A DNA stretch of 64,000 bases from NCBI GenBank assembly GCA_963829355.1, contig CAWHHZ010000001.1:248001-312000 (forward strand). Reading direction: 5' to 3'. Source of the stretch: CAWHHZ01 sp963829355. Its GTDB lineage: Bacteria > Acidobacteriota > Thermoanaerobaculia > Gp7-AA8 > JAHWKK01. This document shows positions 45,365 to 53,967 of the stretch, piece after piece (the first letter of the stretch is position 1; each line of letters starts with the position of its first letter). A program made the translations under genes and the position numbers. The notes beneath the pieces are model-generated. The model made no database searches. It worked only from the letters and a program-made list of their open reading frames with translations, and was not told where the DNA came from.

Positions 45365-45478
45365 AAGGACACAGTGTCCTCCGCGGTAGACGAGCCTGAC
45401 ACAACGATAAGTAGGTGGTTTTGCCGTCTCTCAACTCTCAAGCTGCGAGAGACTGTTCTTTAACTTACAGAAAACAGG
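45365..45478 (+). promoter_or_regulatory. Structured leader with hairpins and a boxA-like sequence
   Basis: GGACAC / GTGTCC forms a hairpin near 45366-45380, and GTCTCTC / GAGAGAC a second near 45430-45456. The latter is followed at once by TGTTCTTTAAC, which resembles the boxA (TGCTCTTTAACA) of rRNA-operon antitermination signals. No rRNA gene is in the window, so its role here is unclear. Confidence 0.45.
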
Positions 45479-45479
45479 G

Positions 45480-46358
45480 ATGTTCTTGTCGCCGGCAACG
45501 CGACGCAGAGACGAGCGGTCTCAGCATGACGCGGCGGCACGGGATATGAATTTTAACCTGTCGATGAGGTCGACAATGAAGTCAGCAGAGGCATACGAAC
45601 ACGAGTCGGGGTGGAACTTCGAGAAGGCAGCGATGCCTTACGTCGATTCGCTCTACAACACTGCATACCGGATGACCCGCAACTCCGAAGATGCGGAAGA
45701 TCTGGTTCAGGAAACGTATCTGAAGGCGTACAAGTACTACGACAAGTTCGAGGAAGGTACGAACTTCAAGGCGTGGCTCTTCAAGATCATGAAGAACACG
45801 TTCATCAACAACTATCGGAAAAAGAAACTGACCCCGCACAAGATCGACTTCGGCGAGATCGAAGAGTCGTACGAGCGGGTCATTCAGAAGAACGCCCCGG
45901 ACCTGATCAAGGATCCCGAGACGGAAGTCTTCCAGGACATGATGGACGAGGACGTCAAGCGCGCCCTCGACACCCTGCCGCACGACTACAAGATGGTGGT
46001 GCTTCTCGCCGACATCGAGGGTTTCTCCTACAAGGAGATCGCCGAGATTCTCGACTGCCCCGTCGGTACGGTCATGTCCCGTCTCTACCGCGGCCGCAAA
46101 ATGCTCGAGCGCACCCTTCTCGAGTACGCCCGCAAGTACGGCTATATCCGGAGCGGCGAAGAGCCTGCAAAGATGCGCTCACGCAAAGACGAACAGAAGA
46201 AGAGCAAGAAGAAGGACTCGGCCGAGGACGACGAGGAAGTCGAAGATGAGGAAATCTCCGAAGAGGATGAACTGAAACTCATCTCCGCGGACGACTCCGA
46301 CGACGACTTCGAGTACGAAGTCGACGATGATCAGGAAGAGGAATTCGACATCGAATAA
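45480..46358 (+). CDS. ECF-type RNA polymerase sigma factor with acidic tail
   Basis: The product (up to 292 residues) has sigma region 2 (YNTAYRMTRNSEDAEDLVQE, TYLKAYKYYDKFEEG, FKAWLFKIMKNTFINNYRKK) and region 4 (LPHDYKMVVLLADIEGFSYK, EIAEILDCPVGTVMSRLYRG). About 80 residues of Lys- then Asp/Glu-rich tail follow, an unusual extension. Starts at 45546, 45564 or 45576 would remove a poorly conserved N-terminus; 45576 has GAGG upstream. It pairs with the zinc anti-sigma gene 58 bases downstream. Confidence 0.9.
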   Translation: MFLSPATRRRDERSQHDAAARDMNFNLSMRSTMKSAEAYEHESGWNFEKAAMPYVDSLYNTAYRMTRNSEDAEDLVQETYLKAYKYYDKFEEGTNFKAWLFKIMKNTFINNYRKKKLTPHKIDFGEIEESYERVIQKNAPDLIKDPETEVFQDMMDEDVKRALDTLPHDYKMVVLLADIEGFSYKEIAEILDCPVGTVMSRLYRGRKMLERTLLEYARKYGYIRSGEEPAKMRSRKDEQKKSKKKDSAEDDEEVEDEEISEEDELKLISADDSDDDFEYEVDDDQEEEFDIE

Positions 46359-46416
46359 CAAAGTTGCGACACACTGACGAGCGTCACCGCTCAAAAGGCG
46401 AGGAAGGAGACCTTCA

Positions 46417-46653
46417 ATGGTCTGTGACGATGTCAGGCGTGTCGCGTATTTCTTCTTGGACGGCACCCTGGGTGAGTCGAAAAGGTCTGCAGTCGAGCGC
46501 CATCTCGGGCTCTGCCACGATTGTGATACCCGCGTCAGATTTCATGATCGCATGCGTGGATTTCTGAGGCGCCGCCTTACTCCCGTGGCTGCCCCGGCGG
46601 CTTTCAGGGAGCGACTCGGTGCGACTCTTCAGGGGATGCGCGCCTCGGGTTGA
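46417..46653 (+). CDS. ZAS-type anti-sigma factor (zf-HC2)
   Basis: The 78-residue protein shows the zinc anti-sigma signature: VCDDVRRVAYFFLDGTLGES and HLGLCHDCDTRVRFHDRMR (His-x3-Cys-x2-Cys). It is cytoplasmic (no membrane helix). AAGGAG lies upstream of the ATG. It follows the ECF sigma gene and should bind it and release it on redox or zinc change. The next gene starts in its stop (TTGA). Confidence 0.88.
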   Translation: MVCDDVRRVAYFFLDGTLGESKRSAVERHLGLCHDCDTRVRFHDRMRGFLRRRLTPVAAPAAFRERLGATLQGMRASG

Positions 46654-47207
46654 GCCAGCAGCTCCCACCCCTCCGGTTCATCACCTCCAATCCGCACAAA
46701 GCTGCGGAGGTGGAGCGACTCCTCGGCTCATCGGTGACGCGAATCGATCTCGATCTTCCTGAGATCCAGGCCGAGACGTTCGAAGCCATCGCTCGCGCGA
46801 AGTTCGGTGCCGCCTGCCTGCACGCTCAGCCCCCTCTCGCGGTAGAAGATGTATCGCTCGAGCTCCACGCTTTCCAGAGCTTCCCTGGTCCCTACGTCAA
46901 ATGGCTGATTGCCGCGGCCGGAGGTGAAGGTCTTGCGGCAATGGTCCGAGGAGCATCTACCAATGCCGCAACGGCACGCTGCATCGTCGTCGCGTCGACC
47001 GGAGGAGACGTCGTCATCGCCGAAGGATCAGTCGATGGGGTGATCCTCGACGAACCGCGCGGGGCTCGACAGTTCGGATGGGACGCCTGGTTTCAGCCGG
47101 AAGGGTCGACTCGCACTTACGGTGAGATGAGTCCCGAAGAAAAGCGGGAGATCTCGCACCGGTCGATCGCGTGGCAGCGCATGCGCATTCTTCTTCAGCC
47201 AACCTGA
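46650..47207 (+). CDS. Non-canonical purine NTP pyrophosphatase, RdgB/HAM1 family
   Basis: The 185-residue product starts TTG (46650) and shows RFITSNPHKAAEVERLLG and VEDVSLELHAFQSFPGPYVK, plus ARQFGWDAWFQPEG and a final EEKREISHRSIAWQRMR. These are the HAM1 fold landmarks. It should hydrolyse dITP/XTP and clean nucleotide pools. Translation is coupled to the anti-sigma gene. The typical SxNxxKxxE motif is present as SNPHKAAE. Confidence 0.88.
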   Translation: MSQQLPPLRFITSNPHKAAEVERLLGSSVTRIDLDLPEIQAETFEAIARAKFGAACLHAQPPLAVEDVSLELHAFQSFPGPYVKWLIAAAGGEGLAAMVRGASTNAATARCIVVASTGGDVVIAEGSVDGVILDEPRGARQFGWDAWFQPEGSTRTYGEMSPEEKREISHRSIAWQRMRILLQPT

Positions 47208-47258
47208 CCCGCGTTCCCGGCGGATCTCCGGCAGAGTTGCGAGCAGAATCGGGGTCGA

Positions 47259-47468
47259 CTACTCCTCTTCCGCTTCGCGTACCGCCTCGTTCGCGCCCTG
47301 GAAACCGATCCTGGAGTGTGTGCCGTCGCAATAAGGCTTGGTCGTCGATCCGCCGCAGCGGCAGAGCGCCTTTTTCACGGGCTCTGTTTCGTTGCCGTTC
47401 TCGTCGACGATCGTGAATTCACCTTCCACGATGAGGGGTCCATTCGGGCGTACCTTGATCTTCGTCAA
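47259..47468 (-). CDS. CDGSH iron-sulfur domain protein
   Basis: The 69-residue protein has the exact motif CRCGGSTTKPYCDGTH, whose three Cys and one His hold a 2Fe-2S cluster. The preceding IKVRPNGPLIVEGEFTIVDE part is typical of short bacterial CDGSH proteins. I chose TTG 47468, which has AAGGAG five bases upstream; a longer frame exists to 47534. It may transfer or sense iron-sulfur clusters or redox state. Confidence 0.88.
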   Translation of the reverse strand: MTKIKVRPNGPLIVEGEFTIVDENGNETEPVKKALCRCGGSTTKPYCDGTHSRIGFQGANEAVREAEEE

Positions 47469-47573
47469 AACTTCTCCTTTCTCGCGGAGGGAGTGCTCCA
47501 AGGATCTTGCCAGTCGGAAAACGAGCTGCTGCACTGGCGCGTTACGGCGCCTTGCTCCTGATCGACCGATCGC

Positions 47574-47936
47574 TCAGAAGAGAGGCGTGGAGTAATCCGC
47601 ATCGAACTCCCACATGTGCGTGTAACCGGGGAACTCGATCGGGACGACGTAGCTTGCCTCGATCGTGATTTGTGAGCGTGAGCGGGTAATTTTCAGGTCC
47701 TCGTCCTTGAGCGGAAGATTCAGCTCCGCGGCCTTGTCCATGAGATTCGCTCTGATCTGCTTGTCGTTCCGAAGACTCCCCGACTTCGCTTCATCGACGA
47801 GCTCCTGGCGGAAGTCGGCGGACTTCACTTTGACCGGAACCATCTTGAAGGCAATGAAAGCTACGATCAGAAGGATGATGAGAGAGATGATGCATCCTGC
47901 CTGTCCCTCTCCTGATTGAAGTCTGCGTCTGTTCAT
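47574..47936 (-). CDS. Small membrane protein of unknown function
   Basis: The 120-residue protein has a Gly/Gln-rich start then one helix (GCIISLIILLIVAFIAFKMV) and a soluble domain facing the periplasm (SADFRQELVDEAKSGSLRND, LKITRSRSQITIEASYVVPI). GGAGGAACC lies close before ATG 47936. This general plan is common in Acidobacteria (DUF4845-like topology), but I cannot name the family. Confidence 0.65.
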   Translation of the reverse strand: MNRRRLQSGEGQAGCIISLIILLIVAFIAFKMVPVKVKSADFRQELVDEAKSGSLRNDKQIRANLMDKAAELNLPLKDEDLKITRSRSQITIEASYVVPIEFPGYTHMWEFDADYSTPLF

Positions 47937-48057
47937 CTGGTTCCTCCGAAACGGCATTGGACCGGTTTACAGTCGATCGAGATTATCCATCGGCATGGCA
48001 GCATGTCAACGACGTGCGCTCGATCTTCTCCAGTCCAGGCCATCGTGACGGCTCGAT

Positions 48058-48852
48058 TCATGGCACCGGAGGTCTGGTATCGAGAAAGAGCGGTTTCGAC
48101 GACCCTACGGCATACCTTCCCCGAAGCCCCTCCTGAACCATCTCAATGGCGGTTCGGCACGCTTGCGCAAGAGTCTCGCCCAGAGCCAGTCCTGCGGCGA
48201 TCGCAGCAGCCAGCGTGCACCCCGTTCCATGCCCTTCGGCACTTTCGATCCTGAGATTTCGGTACTCGACCACTTCGTCACGCGCATGAAGAACGTCGAC
48301 GACCTCGGCTCCCGACCGGTGTCCCCCCTTGAACAGAACGGCACCCGCCCCGAGCTCCCGATAAGCTGCGGCTGCCTTGCGGATATCTTCTGGTGTCTCG
48401 ATCGATCTTCCGAGAATCGCCTCGGCCTCAGGCCAGTTCGGCGTGACGACCGTGGCTCTCGGCAGAAGAGCCGTCCGCAGGGCGTCCATGGCATCTTCGT
48501 CGAGAAGTCGGGCACCACTCGATGCGATCATCACCGGATCGAGGACGACGTAGCGCGGCTTCCACTGCTCGATCTTCCTGGCGACGAGCTTCGTCAGATC
48601 GGCGGTGCCGAGCATTCCGATCTTGATCACAGCGGGACAGAGATCGTTCATCACCGCATCGATCTGAGCCTCCACGATTCCGGTCGGAAGGGGGAAGACT
48701 GCCGTGACGGCCCGGCTGTTCTGTGCCGTCACCGCGGTGATCGTCGTGGCCGCGTGCACGCCTCGCGCGGTGATCGCTTTGAGGTCTGCCTGGATTCCTG
48801 CTCCCCCACCGGAGTCACTCCCGGCAATGGTCATGACGCAGGGTCGGATCAT
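48058..48852 (-). CDS. thiD: Hydroxymethylpyrimidine/phosphomethylpyrimidine kinase
   Basis: The 264-residue enzyme has TIAGSDSGGGAGIQADLKAI at the start, VLDPVMIASSGARLLDEDAM and the SAEGHGTGCTLAAAIAAGLA anion-hole loop. It phosphorylates HMP and HMP-P in thiamine synthesis. Its ATG overlaps the cyclase gene stop (TGATG). No other thi gene is in the window. Confidence 0.94.
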   Translation of the reverse strand: MIRPCVMTIAGSDSGGGAGIQADLKAITARGVHAATTITAVTAQNSRAVTAVFPLPTGIVEAQIDAVMNDLCPAVIKIGMLGTADLTKLVARKIEQWKPRYVVLDPVMIASSGARLLDEDAMDALRTALLPRATVVTPNWPEAEAILGRSIETPEDIRKAAAAYRELGAGAVLFKGGHRSGAEVVDVLHARDEVVEYRNLRIESAEGHGTGCTLAAAIAAGLALGETLAQACRTAIEMVQEGLRGRYAVGSSKPLFLDTRPPVP

Positions 48853-50507
48853 CACGTCGAGATCGTGTGCCTCGGGTCGGGCCGTTGTCCCGTGTCGTCG
48901 AGATCCCTGAGGACCTTGAAGACGGGCATTGGTTTCGAGATGCCCTTCAATGGAAATTCACCCATCGATTCGAGCTCGAATCGTTCACCGATCAATTGCC
49001 TCGTCATCTCCGAGATCACGAGATCGCCGGGCTTGGCGACACTGCTCTCGAGCCGGGATGCGATGTTCACTGAGCTGCCCAGCACCGTGTAGTCAACGCG
49101 CTTTTCCGTTCCGACGTTTCCGACGACCGCAGGTCCGCTGTTGATTCCGATTCGAATCTTCACCGGAGGCAGACCCTCCTTCTCGCGCTCCCGATTCCAG
49201 TTGCCGACGAGCTCGTGCATCATCAGACCCGCCCGGACCGCCTTCTCCGCGTGATCCGCCTGCTCGAGCGGAGCACCAAAGAATGCGAGGACCGCATCGC
49301 CAATGAACTTGTCGAGCGTGCCGCTGTTGGCAAAGATCGCCTCCACGGCACACGAAAAGAAGTTTGACAGGAACTCCGAGATCTCCTCCGGCTTCTTCGT
49401 CTCGGAGATCGTGGTGAATCCCGTGATGTCTGCAAAGAGGATGGAGACCTCGGCGCTCTTGATCTCCGCCGCATCGGCGATGTCCGCGTTCTGCACGATC
49501 TCGTCGATGACCGCGGGAGAGTGGTACCTTTCGAGTTTGCCGCGGATCTTCTTCTCCTGCTCGATCTTCTGAGATAGTTGTGCGCGCTCGATCGCCACCG
49601 CCGCGAAATTCGCCAGAGCGGTCAACATGTCGAGATCTTCCTCGGTGAACCTCCCGATATGAATCGGCGAGTCGACCTGGATCGCGCCAATGACGCGGTT
49701 CCGATGCCAGAGCGGGACGCACATCGCCGCCCGGATGCCATGGATCGCGATCGACTTGCCGCCCATCAGGCGCGCATCCTCGAGAGCGTTCGAGGTCAGA
49801 AGAGAGACCTGCTGCTCCCTGACCATCTTGAGAATCGTGCGCGAGATCGGAATCTCCTCGTTCTCAGATCCCTCCCGGAACTTCGTCAACTGCGGCACCG
49901 CGTTCCCATCGTCATCGAAGAGGATCAGCAGACCCCGGTCGACCGCGAGGTACTTGAAGATGATGTCCATGACAGTGTTGAGGACGGAGTTGAGCTCCTC
50001 GGACTGCATCAGAGCCTTTGCGACCTGCACGAGCACCGAGAGAATCTTCTCCCTCGATACCGGACCGGGTGCTCCGGTTGCCGCCGCCGCGCTCTCGGCT
50101 GGCTCCGGCGTCTGCCCTTCGTCGAGCCCGAACTCCACGTTGAAATCGGAGATCCGGCGGATGACCGTTCCACTCGTATCCTCAAACGGGGAGTCGTCGG
50201 AGAAGTCGACGGAGGGTACCGCCTTCACGTCGACCTGCATCGAGCCGACGTTGACACGATCGCCGGGGCCGATCCTGGCCTCTCCGACCAGGTTGTCATT
50301 GATCTTGACACCGTTGGTCGAACCCTGATCAACGATCCACCACTGGCCGTTTCTCACCTCGAAGCGACCGTGCCGTCGAGAGACGGACGGGTGGTTGAGG
50401 ATCAGATCGTTGCCCTCTGTGCGCCCGACACTGTGCCCCTTCTCATCATTGAGTTCGAAGATACGGGGAGAGCCCATGTCGACGTAGTGAAGTTGGAGTT
50501 TTTCCAT
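48852..50507 (-). CDS. FHA-GAF-class III adenylate/guanylate cyclase
   Basis: The 551-residue product has an N-terminal FHA domain (VGRTEGNDLILNHPSVSRRH and DQGSTNGVKINDNLVG). A GAF domain follows (IFKYLAVDRGLLILFDDDGN, AAMCVPLWHRNRVIGAIQVD) and then a class III cyclase catalytic domain (VSILFADITGFTTISETKKP, DKFIGDAVLAFFGAP, GINSGPAVVGNVG). The metal Asp (FADITGF) and GDAV Asp are present, so it should be active. The FHA domain would link it to phospho-Thr partners. It is divergent from PP2C at 50644 with 136 bases between, and overlaps thiD. Confidence 0.92.
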   Translation of the reverse strand: MEKLQLHYVDMGSPRIFELNDEKGHSVGRTEGNDLILNHPSVSRRHGRFEVRNGQWWIVDQGSTNGVKINDNLVGEARIGPGDRVNVGSMQVDVKAVPSVDFSDDSPFEDTSGTVIRRISDFNVEFGLDEGQTPEPAESAAAATGAPGPVSREKILSVLVQVAKALMQSEELNSVLNTVMDIIFKYLAVDRGLLILFDDDGNAVPQLTKFREGSENEEIPISRTILKMVREQQVSLLTSNALEDARLMGGKSIAIHGIRAAMCVPLWHRNRVIGAIQVDSPIHIGRFTEEDLDMLTALANFAAVAIERAQLSQKIEQEKKIRGKLERYHSPAVIDEIVQNADIADAAEIKSAEVSILFADITGFTTISETKKPEEISEFLSNFFSCAVEAIFANSGTLDKFIGDAVLAFFGAPLEQADHAEKAVRAGLMMHELVGNWNREREKEGLPPVKIRIGINSGPAVVGNVGTEKRVDYTVLGSSVNIASRLESSVAKPGDLVISEMTRQLIGERFELESMGEFPLKGISKPMPVFKVLRDLDDTGQRPDPRHTIST

Positions 50508-50643
50508 TGCGAAACTCGGATTATAGCGGCGCGCCGGCATCGCGCCTAAACAGAACCGCTCCGCACTGCCATCTGAGCAGAACGAACTGACGGTATAATA
50601 ACGGTTTTCGTGAGAGTAGTATTGCCGACGGAGGCCTGGCTTC

Positions 50644-51669
50644 ATGAGCGAAGATTCTGCCGAAACGAACAGTGGCCGTAACGATTCTGCCGATCGAATC
50701 CCGATGAAGGTGCGAATCGCCATGAGATCCGACGTGGGCAGAGTCCGCTCGGAAAACCAGGATTTCGCGATCGTGTCCGACGAGATCGAGGGAGGAGCGG
50801 AAAAGGGGCAGCTGATGGTCGTGGCAGACGGGATGGGAGGCCACAAGGGTGGCGCCACCGCTTCGAAACTCGCCGCGAACACGATCAAGGAACGCTTTCT
50901 CTCCTCCGGTGGTGACGATGTCGCCGCCATCCTCCGCGACGCCATGGAGCAGGCCAACGCGGTGATCTTTCAGGAGGCCTCGGAGCATGACGAGCTCGAG
51001 GGGATGGGCACTACGACATCCGCTCTTCTGATCCGGGGCGGCCGCTGCTGGATCGGCCATGTCGGTGACTCCCGTATCTACCGGGTGCGCGGCGGCGAGA
51101 TCGAGCAGTTGACCGACGACCATTCCCTCGTGGCAACCATGGTGCGTGAGGGTCTGCTCAGCGCTGAAGAGGCCGAGACCCATCCGAGGAGAAACGTTCT
51201 ACAACGCTCAATGGGAGTCGCCTCCGAGGTCGAGGCAGATGTCGCCGGTCCTCTCGATCTCGCTCCCGGAGACCACTTCCTACTGTGCAGCGACGGCCTC
51301 CATGGGCTCGTCAACTCGAGCGAGATGGCCGAGGTCATCAATAATCACGACATCGAAGCCGCTGCAGATCGCTTCATCGAGCTCGCACTGGAGAGAGGTG
51401 CCCACGACAACGTGACGGTGATCGTCGCGGCGGCCGATGGTGGAGCGCCGCGGAGCATGACCCGACGCCCGATGCCTGCTGGGTCCTCCGAGCCGTTGGG
51501 TGACACAACCGAGCCCAGGCTCAAACCATCCGCCGATCGATCGATGGGAGCTGGAGGGTGTCTTCTCCGCACGATGGTCATCGGCCTGTCTCTGCTCGCG
51601 ATCGTCGCATCGTTCTTCCTCCTCGTTGCAGGAGACGTTTTCGTGAGCTGGTTCTACAACGGATCGTAA
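50644..51669 (+). CDS. Membrane-anchored PP2C-type Ser/Thr phosphatase
   Basis: The 341-residue protein has SENQDFAIVSDE, VVADGMGGHKGGATASKLAA, GHVGDSRIYRVRGGEIEQLT, CSDGLHGLV and DNVTVIVAA, all key PPM/PP2C metal motifs. The C-terminus has one membrane helix (MVIGLSLLAIVASFFLLVAG). It is the first gene of a plus-strand set with FHA and kinase genes and should reverse their phosphorylations. GGAGG lies upstream of the ATG. Confidence 0.94.
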   Translation: MSEDSAETNSGRNDSADRIPMKVRIAMRSDVGRVRSENQDFAIVSDEIEGGAEKGQLMVVADGMGGHKGGATASKLAANTIKERFLSSGGDDVAAILRDAMEQANAVIFQEASEHDELEGMGTTTSALLIRGGRCWIGHVGDSRIYRVRGGEIEQLTDDHSLVATMVREGLLSAEEAETHPRRNVLQRSMGVASEVEADVAGPLDLAPGDHFLLCSDGLHGLVNSSEMAEVINNHDIEAAADRFIELALERGAHDNVTVIVAAADGGAPRSMTRRPMPAGSSEPLGDTTEPRLKPSADRSMGAGGCLLRTMVIGLSLLAIVASFFLLVAGDVFVSWFYNGS

Positions 51670-51705
51670 TCGCCGGAGCCGTGGCGCTCAGGTGTGGTGC
51701 GTTCG

Positions 51706-53357
51706 ATGGCCAAACCAAACCGTTTCCGATACCACCGGCGGGATCCCCGCTTCCTGGCTCTCACCGCCACGGCGATCGTCCTTCTCTCCATCACCGGATG
51801 CCGGCAACAGTCTCGTGAGCTCAACGAGGTCCAGAAGATGGCGTACGCCGTCAAACCCGCCGTCGTGAGAGTCAACTCCTACGCTACCGCCACAGTTACG
51901 GTCACCATCAGTGAGCGTCAGCCGAAAGGCGGGCGAGAGCCGGGAGCTCACGATACAAACAGGCGCCGGCAGCTCCGGAAGTGGCTTTGTCATTCATCCC
52001 GATGGTCTGATCCTGACGAGCTCCCACGTCGTCGGCGCGACAACTGATGACAAGTCCCTTCACGGGGAGCTGCTGCGCAATGGTCTGCGCGCCTATCTGG
52101 AACAGTCGGTCGATCCGGACGTCATGGGCGCGCTCGTCAGAAGCGGCGATATGGAAACGATGATCACGCGACTGGCCACCCAGGCGACTCTCTCCGATGT
52201 CGAGATCGTGAGACGTGTCGACCTCTCCAACGGCCGGAGCCTTCCATTTGAAATCGTCCGCCTCTCTCCGACATTCGCCAATGGTGGCGACGATCTGGCC
52301 CTGATCGATATCGAGGCGAGGGGGCTTCCCACCCTCAGCCTCGCGAGCACGGAATCGCGACTGCAGGAACAGATCTGGATCGCCGGCTACCCGGCAGTCG
52401 CGAGTATCGGAGACGCGGCCATCGGCGACTGGCTTTCCGCCGAGACTGACCTGGAGCCGACGATCACCTCCGGCTCCATCACTGCGATGCGCATGAGCGC
52501 GAGCTCGCAACCGATCTATCAGACCGATGCTCCGGTCTATCCCGGTCATTCGGGAGGCCCCGCAGTCGATCGTACCGGATCGGTCATAGGAATCCCGGTA
52601 TGGGGACACTCAGACAGCCGATCAGATACGGTTTCTCGTACCAGCCGTGACGGTAAAGTCCTTTCTGCAGACGGCCGGAGTGTCGAGTGAAAACCAGGGC
52701 CCGTTCAACGAGGTTTACCGGAAGGCACTCGATGCCGCGGCAGACGGAGACTGGAAAACGGCGGCGGTCCGACTCGAAGAGGCCGACGTAATCTTTCCCG
52801 GCTCACCCGACGTCAGGCGCTTTCTCAATGAAGCTCACAACGCCAGGTCCACACCCCGCATCTCCGTGACCGACCTTGCGGCCGTGCTTGCTTTCGGACT
52901 GGCCGCGCTCGTCCTGATCGCCGCGATTGCACATCTACGGAGGCCGGGCTGGCGCCCCCCCCGGATCCCCCCTGTCACCGATCAGATCACCGTCACACCA
53001 TCGCGGGGCGACAGAAACGGTGATGAAGCGTTATCCTTGAACGAACACGGAACCCGTACACTGGGACACTTTACGATCCTGAATGGCAGCGAGGCCGGTC
53101 GGAGACTCGGGCTCGGTGGATCGGGTATCCGCATAGGGCGAGAGTCGAGGTATTGCGAAATCGTGCTTTCGGATCCAAAAATCTCGAGATTGCATGCAGA
53201 GGTCGTCTCGTTCGACGGACGTACGATGCTGATCGATCGGAACTCTTCGAACGGTACGTTCGTGAATGACGAGCGGATCGAGCGAACTTTTTTGAATGAT
53301 GGCGATGTGATCTATTTCGGGGGCCGCCATGCGGTGGCCGTCGCATTCACTTTGTGA
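51706..53357 (+). CDS. Trypsin-like protease fused to TM and FHA domain, frameshifted twice
   Basis: The start MAKPNRFRYHRRDP leads to a lipoprotein-like helix (LALTATAIVLLSITGC). The frame breaks near 51908. The S1C protease reads SGFVIHPDGLILTSSHVVGA (His), GGDDLALIDIEARGLPTLSL (Asp), and YPGHSGGPAVD (Ser). A second break near 52604 (GGGGACACTCAG) leads via TADQIRFLVPAVTVKSFLQT to a helix (LAFGLAALVLIAAIAH) and a C-terminal FHA domain (IRIGRESRYCEIVLSDPKIS, RNSSNGTFVND). The protease would lie outside and the FHA inside. The gene follows PP2C in the same operon. Confidence 0.85.
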
Positions 53358-53367
53358 GGTGGTACTC

Positions 53368-53967
53368 GTGGCGGACAAGCGATGCCGGAACGGACATTTC
53401 ATCGATGAATCGTGGGACATCTGTCCCTATTGTCCTCCTGACAGCATGTACCAGCGGAATGACCCTGATCCAGGCCAGGCGCCGCAGCCGGAGCCGCCGG
53501 CCATCCGCCCCGATCGCGCCGCTCCTCCGACGGCGCCACCTTCCCCGGATCCGCTCGACGCCGGAGCACCGTCTCCCCAACGCACGATGGCTGCCGCAAA
53601 GATCGATCTCGATCAGCGTCGTTACGTCGTCGGATGGCTCGTGGGGCTCAACGGAAAGGCGCGCGGCGAGGCCTACGCCGTGAGAATGGGTCGGAACATC
53701 CTCGGCCGCTCGAGAGAGTCGGAAGTCGTCATCAATGACGATCAGGTGTCCGCTCATCACGCGGACCTCATCTATCGACCCGAGGAGCGGCGCTACATCC
53801 TGATGGATCACAACTCGACGAATGGAACCTACGTGAATGGCAAGGAGATCGAACCCAGACGCGATCTCGTCAGCCGCGACGTCGTCACCATCGGCTCCCA
53901 TCGTTTTCTGTTCGTCTCTCTCTCCGAGCTGGGGCTCAGCTGGGACGATCGGGGTGAGCTGAGATGA
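53368..53967 (+). CDS. Zinc-ribbon FHA-domain protein
   Basis: From GTG 53368 the 199-residue protein has a short zinc-ribbon-like start (RCRNGHFIDESWDICPYC), a Pro-rich linker, and an FHA domain (RMGRNILGRSRESEVVINDD, HNSTNGTYVNGKEIEP). GAGGTGG upstream supports this start. The FHA domain reads phospho-Thr. The stop overlaps the next kinase start by ATGA, so the two are co-translated. Confidence 0.85.
   Translation: MADKRCRNGHFIDESWDICPYCPPDSMYQRNDPDPGQAPQPEPPAIRPDRAAPPTAPPSPDPLDAGAPSPQRTMAAAKIDLDQRRYVVGWLVGLNGKARGEAYAVRMGRNILGRSRESEVVINDDQVSAHHADLIYRPEERRYILMDHNSTNGTYVNGKEIEPRRDLVSRDVVTIGSHRFLFVSLSELGLSWDDRGELR

Noticed and set aside
50508..50957. N-terminal extension of the cyclase gene across the PP2C start
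   Set aside because: The extra frame overlaps the PP2C coding sequence antisense and the FHA domain is complete from 50507.
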